Source: Agelas oroides (lineage: Eukaryota > Porifera > Demospongiae > Agelasida > Agelasidae). From it: a stretch of DNA of 64,000 bases. Below, one piece after another: positions 59,301 to 64,000 of the stretch (positions are counted from its first letter, which is position 1; each line of letters starts with the position of its first letter). The position numbers and the translations under genes were made by a program. The notes beneath the pieces were generated by a model, which was given only the letters and a program-made list of their open reading frames with translations, was not told where the DNA came from and did no database searches. The stretch spans positions 861,388 through 925,387 of the forward strand of contig OX422196.1 of the NCBI GenBank assembly GCA_949130485.1. The letters are read 5' to 3'.

Positions 59301-62224
59301 TATATATGCTGGTGAGATTGAAGGAAATCCACTATACTCACTATACTGGAGGGCCAACTTCCTTAACAACTTATGTACACACTATGAGTAGTACTAATCC
59401 ACCACACAACACAAGTGTACATCCTGTACTTTACCTAAAATTCCCAGGCCACATGGAAGGAGGGTGGCCTTGAATTGAGACCATATGCTAAACCCTGCTG
59501 CTAAAGACACATATCCTCTGCATATACTCCAGTGTAGCCATTAATAATTTGTACAAACAAGCTCCACTCAATTTTGTGTGTTGTGCATTCCAACAACCTT
59601 GCAAGCAGCAGAGTTCTAGTATGAGTGATGAGCTAGCAACACAAGATACGTAATTTACTATTTTAACACTAGCAGGGAAGACCTGGGAAGATCAGGCCAC
59701 CTTTATCACTCTAATCAGACTACAAGCACACATTAACACTTACCCCCCACAATTCCAGCTGTCCCCCAGTGATACACATTCCCCCTTTTAAGTCCCAATA
59801 CTTTTCCCTTTCCCTCTGGATTGCCTCACAGCATTCTCACGGACAAATTGCATCATTAATGTCAACCTACACAGTCCCATTGTTCGGTTATGGAGGTCAT
59901 TTGTAATCAACTCGATTGCTGCGTCATGAGTTCACCTTAGTCCCTTACTGTTTTGTTAAGTTTATGTAATTTGTTGTTATGTTGTTGTATATGGAACTTG
60001 TGATAAGTTATATTCACTTCCTGGTAGCTCATAGGATGTGGTTATCTTGGTTCAGATGGGTGGGTGGAATGCTTCCTTGTTGGGTTGTCTCTTCACTCTA
60101 GGTGGTTTCCCCATCAGATGCTTTGTGGACCTGAGTGTTAGTTGGCATGCTGTTGTGTCTTGTTGAAAAGAGAAAAGAGAAAGGGGAGATGGAAGATCGT
60201 TTAAATTAACTTAGGAACCATGTAGTCTCTTTCTGGAGATGTTGCCTCATTGTTTGTTTCAAGTCCTTTACATAGGATAGGTTTGTTCATCGTGGCTGGC
60301 ATCTATATACAGGAGAAGAGGGAAGGAAATTCTGTCCCCACATGTGTCCTTATGTCCTTCTCCTCTCTACAGATCTTTTCCCTACAGTATATTCTTGCAA
60401 CTTTATGGGATAAACCTGTAACTCAGGTCATCCTCTGTGGCTATCAAAAATTGTATTATACTACCACAGTAACTGGTAACCTTGCTCCAAGGCCTTGCCC
60501 GTCTTCCTGTCATTGCAGTACGATAAAGCAGGAGCTGTACTGCAAGTGATGGAAAGCTGGGGGCGGGGGGACTGAAACTGAGGCTAGTAACTGAAGACTT
60601 CTTTGTCTGCATGTTGAATGCATCCCCATGGTTGATCAAAGAGTTTTCATTTCCTCCTCCTGGAGAATGGTTGTGCTAATATGGAGTGTTAAATGGCCAT
60701 ACAAGGGATGTGATTACAGATGTTGATGTAGTACTACTGACTGACAATCATCATACGAGTGGGATGCTCATAGAGGTGTCATGGAAGCACACATGTATTG
60801 TTTAGCAGCATTTGACAATGAAGATTGGACCATACCATTCCCCTAACTGTTGTAGTGGGATGCTAAAGGAAGTGCTAAAGTTGTCAGCACACATGTGATG
60901 CAGTGTGTGACAATGCAGATTGAACCATACTGTCCCCCATGTACTAACAAAGATCCTAGCACTGAGTCACATGAGAGCTGTACGTGATAGACCATGGCCA
61001 GCACTTCTGATCATAACTCAGAAGAATACCCAGCTTCCTCTGTTAAGTCAAGAGTTTATTACAGTAAGAGTGTGCGACTCCCTTATGGTTTCCATACCCG
61101 CCAACTGGACAGTATGATGTAGCAATCAGCAGTGAATATTGTAAGCTGGAAACTGCAGTAAAAAGGCCGTGTTCACTCAGCTAATGTACACTAGCACCTA
61201 GAATGACTTCATGTTAGTACCTGCTAATGCACTGCTGATTGCCTACCAAGTTGTGTTGTTATATGGTACTTTTAAAGGCCTTCGGGAGTATCATAGGATG
61301 TATGCCTATGCTGTCCATGCATGGTTGCCTATAGTAATGAAACTGCTAGTGTAGTTCTTGAGGGTGGCTACCTTGGCAGTACAGTACAGCTAGTGTTCTC
61401 AACAAAATCAGACCAAAAGATAAACATGCTGTTATCTCCTTCAACAGATCCACTTTGCTTATTGTACTTCACTTTTAACCACAAAGTACCTAATTCATAA
61501 CTACTTTCATGCAGCATAGAAACATATTCCAGAATTCTAAGTGCAGTTACACAGCCATTTAATAGCCTACGGAATACACCAGATTATAACCTTCAGTCCT
61601 TAATCACCAACAAACAAACAAACAAACAAACAAACAAACAAACAAACAACAAACAACAAACAAGAGCTTAAGAAGCCTTTGTGGTTAAAAGTTAAGTGTT
61701 GTGGTTACAATAGTATTAGGTACTTGCTGTGTATGTTAGGTAGTCTTTAACAAGATTCATGAATCGTGGCCTGCATTCATTTACTCGCTCATTTTGAGCA
61801 TTACTTGCAGCTGTTTTAATAATTCAGGTAATAATTTTAATCTGCTAATAAACATAATTTCAATCTTTTTCTTGTTTGTTAATTGTTTGTTGTATACTCT
61901 TCATCTGTTAAAAGTTATGCAGATATGTGTCTGTCTGTTTTTATGAACTGGTACCTATATTACTAGAATTAAAGAATGTTGACTGAAGAAGTGTAGTCTA
62001 GAAAACAGTTACTCTGATTTGTCTTGAGTATACTTTCTTTTCCTCCCCATTCCTTGGGCCTTTACAAACTTTGATCTGCTGACAGAGTTAGAGAAGATTT
62101 GTCACCTAAAAACTAATTTTCTCCTCCTCAGTCTTCAGAGGACAGGAAGTCCACTGGGGCAGCCCCTGCCATTGTGTCTGATTTCCTGTGTGTTGTCCAT
62201 GACTGTGAAGTGCTGTGTCAGCAG
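53391..62224 (+). CDS. COG2: COG2, conserved oligomeric Golgi complex subunit 2 (5' part)
   Basis: Twelve exons in phase: 53391-53609, 54143-54208, 54375-54455, 54622-54743, 55132-55234, 55561-55740, 56229-56471, 56977-57116, 58065-58120, 58623-58765, 58898-58954, 62132-62224. The N-terminus is strongly conserved: LCFSTDAFLDRDFHVDEFVSQCRKRV, then AMVELINKDYADFVNLSSNL, GMDRAINNLTVPLGQLREEI. Later matches include FDFVVNAVWPEVV, NPDTFHK, SVKRLRNHPSF and WSLPVYFQIRFQEIAGALE, and FLSTLVHRFWKLTLQ. The COG complex tethers vesicles for intra-Golgi retrograde transport. The exon at 62132 would correspond to about residue 480 of roughly 740, so the C-terminal third is not seen here and either lies right of the window or is missing. 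One intron (after 54743) has a GC donor. Intron 11 is 3.2 kb. Confidence 0.92.
53970..54093. repeat. 43-base tandem repeat, about three copies
   Basis: Unit TTTTTCTATGATTCAACTAA plus CACTAGGGTTTGTTAACTC in COG2 intron 1. Confidence 0.85.
56483..56803. repeat. 107-base tandem repeat, three copies
   Basis: Units start ATATGTACTGCACTATTGC and end AGAAACTGTACCCTTG, over 95 percent alike by eye, in COG2 intron 7. Confidence 0.92.
57243..57352. repeat. 28 to 30-base tandem repeat, four copies
   Basis: Unit TACTACAAGTCACGCGAGAA TCCGTATCAG with small changes, in COG2 intron 8. Inverted copies of the ATAAAATCATTATCACCATAG region follow at 57390-57550, forming a wide hairpin. Confidence 0.8.
57854..57926. 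mobile_element. Foldback element of a related family (CCATCCAGTTTTTGA)
   Basis: GGTCTTTGCCGCCATCCAG and TTTTTGA face TCAAAAACTGGACAGTGG ... GAAGACC. Related fragments occur at 45208-45256 and 46135-46160. It is in COG2 intron 8. Confidence 0.65.
58289..58366. mobile_element. Foldback element in COG2 intron
   Basis: TAGCCTTGGTCCCAGCCTCTTC through TGTTGTGTACTG/GAGTGTGACAAAGC to GAGGAGCCTGGGAATGAAGC. A remnant of the 35279 subtype (58244-58282) lies directly upstream. Confidence 0.65.
58424..58500. mobile_element. Palindromic element in COG2 intron
   Basis: AGCCTTGTCCTCTTGCACTTTGACCTTTGA-type left arm pairs with the right arm TTCAAAGGTCATAGTGTGAG AGGACAAGG, ending GGAGGCTA. The outer bases are those of the main foldback family while the interior is a third type. 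Confidence 0.7.
60477..60586. mobile_element. Foldback element in COG2 intron 11
   Basis: 110 bases, TAACCTTGCTCCAAGGCCTTG through CTGTCATTGCAGTACGATAAA / GAGCTGTACTGCAAGTGATGG to ACTGAAACTGAGGCTAG. It has the same CTTGCAGTAC interior as the TKFC copy. Confidence 0.75.
61612..61662. repeat. (AAAC)n microsatellite
   Basis: About 11 units of AAAC with a few AAC interruptions. A similar run lies at 9877-9910. Confidence 0.95.
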
Positions 62225-62266
62225 GTAAGTCACATGCAAGTCTGCAATGAATGCCTGCCTATTTGT

Positions 62267-62332
<66 letters not shown>

Positions 62333-63061
62333 CGTGCATGCGTGCGGCGTGCGTGCGTGCGTGTGTGTCTGTGTGTGTGTGTGTGTGTGTGAGTGAGTGA
62401 GTGAGAAGGGGATAACAGTTGCTACCTCTGAATGTGTGTGCAACAGAGATGACACTGCTAGACCACAACTACCCAGTGTGCACCCCCAAACTTAGTATCA
62501 GTCTGACACTTTGTGGCAGGAAGGCATCATCCTCTAAGTTTGCCTTCTTTCAAAGTTCAACATTCAAGGTTCAAGGTTCAAGGTTCAAGACTCTCACATG
62601 TTTGCTACATGAGCCCCTGGGACATATGCTTACAAAAACGAAATGCAGCTATAATGTCATCTTCCAACATTGTACAGTGCTAGCAGCCTCATTTTCAGCC
62701 GTGCTATTGCATTCATTATGTGAGATGTTTCATCGGGTGGGTGTCCTTGAATTGTGTGGTTTTATACACATGCATGTTTTTAGTATTACTGCAGTAATAC
62801 TAAAATGGTGTCCACGGGCTAAAAAGTTTATGTGTGCGTAATAGCTACTCAAATAGTTACATGAGAAATACTTGATTCAAATTTGCATATACATGTACAA
62901 TAAATGCTATTGGGGGGGGGGGGGAGGGTTGGGGAGACAAATGACAGTTAGTGATTACTTTATTTAGAATGCATAATTATGCAATAATCTAATTGAGCAG
63001 TTTTGGGTAGTGAGTTCTGGGTAGTAAGTGATACTTTGTTGCAAGGTGATGTATTGACAGC
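62225..63061. other. Region between the last visible COG2 exon and the IL-17-like gene
   Basis: Contains a (GT)n microsatellite (62263-62391), tandem TTCAAGG units (62563-62589) and a poly-G run near 62912-62926. No exon of COG2 or another gene could be recognised. Confidence 0.5.
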
Positions 63062-63670
63062 TCAGTAACGGACACAAGCCACGGCAATCTGCTCCAGTCT
63101 CCACTCCCAGTTGCTCTTCTTGGTAAAGATATCACAGCCTGTTGTGTAAAGCGCTGGAACAGGATAGGTCACTGTTCTACAACGATATTCTTCAGTGATA
63201 GGACTGGTACATTCTGCATGAAAGAGGTATGGGGGGATTCGTTGGGCGTTGTAGTCGCACACATATTCCCATTGGCAATCGGAATTTCCAAATATCTGGT
63301 TGGAGTGTGCATTGCCACACACTTTATTCTGTGGGTCCATCCTGGAGTGAAAGTTGCTAAGGAATTGTGCAGAGGGTTCATCAAATCTGCCTGGCAAGGT
63401 GACATTCGCACTAATTTGAAGGGAAGGTGGAGTCATATCGAGCTGGTGTTCATAACGACTCATAAACTCACAGAGTGTTGGAGTAGTGCAGTTTCTTTCT
63501 TCAGTTGGTGTGATTTGTGTGCTATTGCCAGTTGAACTCGGCTCAGTTGACATTGGCTCAGTCGAAGTTGGCTCAGCTGAAGTTGGCTCAGTTGGCTGTT
63601 CACTACTTGGGGCACCACACACAGATAGTGCCAGCACTACTCCTACAAGTACCAGTCGCAGGATGATTGC
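63062..63670 (-). CDS. Secreted IL-17-like cystine-knot protein (5' exon not found)
   Basis: One exon of about 200 codons starting at an acceptor (63670) in phase 0. It opens with a hydrophobic stretch AIILRLVLVGVVLALSVCGA, a likely signal peptide, then a Thr/Ser/Pro/Glu repeat (EPTSAEPTSTEPMSTEP), then a cysteine-rich domain. The end is IL-17-like: W-x-Y-x-x-D-x-N-x-x-R-I-P-P (QWEYVCDYNAQRIPP), AEC, YRC, VPAL, a Cys, then WRLEQIAVACVRY, parallel to the WxxxxDxxRxPxxxxxAxC ... FRLExIxVxC pattern of IL-17 cytokines. The final CxC is reduced to one Cys before the stop. Ligand function is inferred from pattern only. No starting ATG is in frame in this exon, so a short upstream exon is missing. 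It is convergent with COG2. Confidence 0.5.
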   Translation of the reverse strand, partial: AIILRLVLVGVVLALSVCGAPSSEQPTEPTSAEPTSTEPMSTEPSSTGNSTQITPTEERNCTTPTLCEFMSRYEHQLDMTPPSLQISANVTLPGRFDEPSAQFLSNFHSRMDPQNKVCGNAHSNQIFGNSDCQWEYVCDYNAQRIPPYLFHAECTSPITEEYRCRTVTYPVPALYTTGCDIFTKKSNWEWRLEQIAVACVRY

Positions 63671-63867
63671 CTGTGGGGATGCACTTGTAGAATAAGGCCT
63701 TCAGATATACATATACTGAAGCCAGCACTCACTAGACACAAATGAGCATGCAGCAGCCTTACAGCTCTAAGCAATCTTATTCACACTACTGGCTCATGCA
63801 TTTGTGCTCTTCCATAGCAGCAATCTATACTAGAATGCACACAAAAGGATGCACTCACTGCTATGCA

Positions 63868-63957
63868 GCTCTCTGCATACTGGTACTTAGCAGCTCTCTG
63901 TATACTGGTACTTAGCAGCTCTCTGTATACTTGTATACTGTACACTTGTACTTAACA
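63868..63957. repeat. 26-base tandem repeat, about three copies
   Basis: Unit AGCAGCTCTCTGTATACTGG plus TACTT, upstream of the IL-17-like exon. No clear coding sequence was found between 63671 and 64000. Confidence 0.8.
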
Positions 63958-64000
63958 TGCATTGTTATATTATGCATGCAGAAATAGCTCGCCTCGTTCG

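Larger units (their letters stand above)
58955..62131 (+). other. COG2 intron 11, 3.2 kb, no further exon recognised
   Basis: This is the longest COG2 intron. I see no convincing exon. It holds a foldback element (60477-60586), an (AAAC)n run (61612-61662), degenerate foldback pieces near 59095-59155, and otherwise AT-rich unique sequence. Confidence 0.6.

Noticed and set aside
62419-62841. 140-codon plus-strand frame after the last COG2 exon
   Set aside because: It has no similarity to the COG2 C-terminus, includes TTCAAGG tandem units and has no good acceptor in phase.

Overview
This window is nuclear DNA from an animal. Most genes are split by short introns (about 60 to 500 bases, GT-AG with a few GC-AG), spliced products match animal protein families, and no bacterial operon features are seen. 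Very short intergenic distances, compact introns and an early-animal gene set (CNRIP1, HYLS1, GCNA, ERG28, FRMD8, a possible IL-17-like ligand) suggest a non-bilaterian animal, most likely a sponge. That placement is inference: I could not run any search. All gene names come from reading exons and joining them in phase by eye.

Layout, left to right: EML5/6-like WD40 protein (-, runs off the left edge), CNRIP1 (+), ZFYVE21 (-), GCNA (-), RNF14-like RBR ubiquitin ligase (+), NEPRO-like (-), XTBD/CDKN2AIP-like (+), ERG28 (-), TKFC/DHA kinase (+), HYLS1 (-), a TPR tail-anchored protein (+), ankyrin-iPLA2 (-), cystatin (+), an ankyrin-CARD protein (+), RNase T2 (-), PLD3/4-like exonuclease (+), FRMD8 (-), COG2 (+, 5' part only), and a secreted IL-17-like protein (-). 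Nineteen genes alternate strand almost perfectly, giving eight head-to-head pairs whose start codons lie only about 86 to 364 bases apart, so shared bidirectional promoters look like the rule.

Functionally the region is a housekeeping neighbourhood: microtubule and centriole proteins (EML, HYLS1), trafficking and lysosome proteins (ZFYVE21, FRMD8, COG2, RNase T2, PLD3, cystatin), nucleolar/RNA proteins (NEPRO, XTBD), lipid and sugar metabolism (ERG28, iPLA2, TKFC), genome stability (GCNA), and two candidate innate-immunity genes (ankyrin-CARD, IL-17-like). The most striking pairing is RNase T2 with PLD3/4-like, two endolysosomal nucleic-acid-degrading enzymes divergent from one 319-base promoter.

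Between and inside the genes is a dense layer of palindromic DNA. The dominant family is a short foldback element (about 35 to 145 bases) whose ends read TAGCCTCGTTCCCAG and its complement, while the palindromic interior differs between copies. A second family (about 220 to 245 bases, terminal inverted repeats of about 45) has three copies, a third forms a 636-base hairpin inside the cystatin intron, and there is a tRNA-like foldback. Many minisatellites occur in introns, some open in coding frame.
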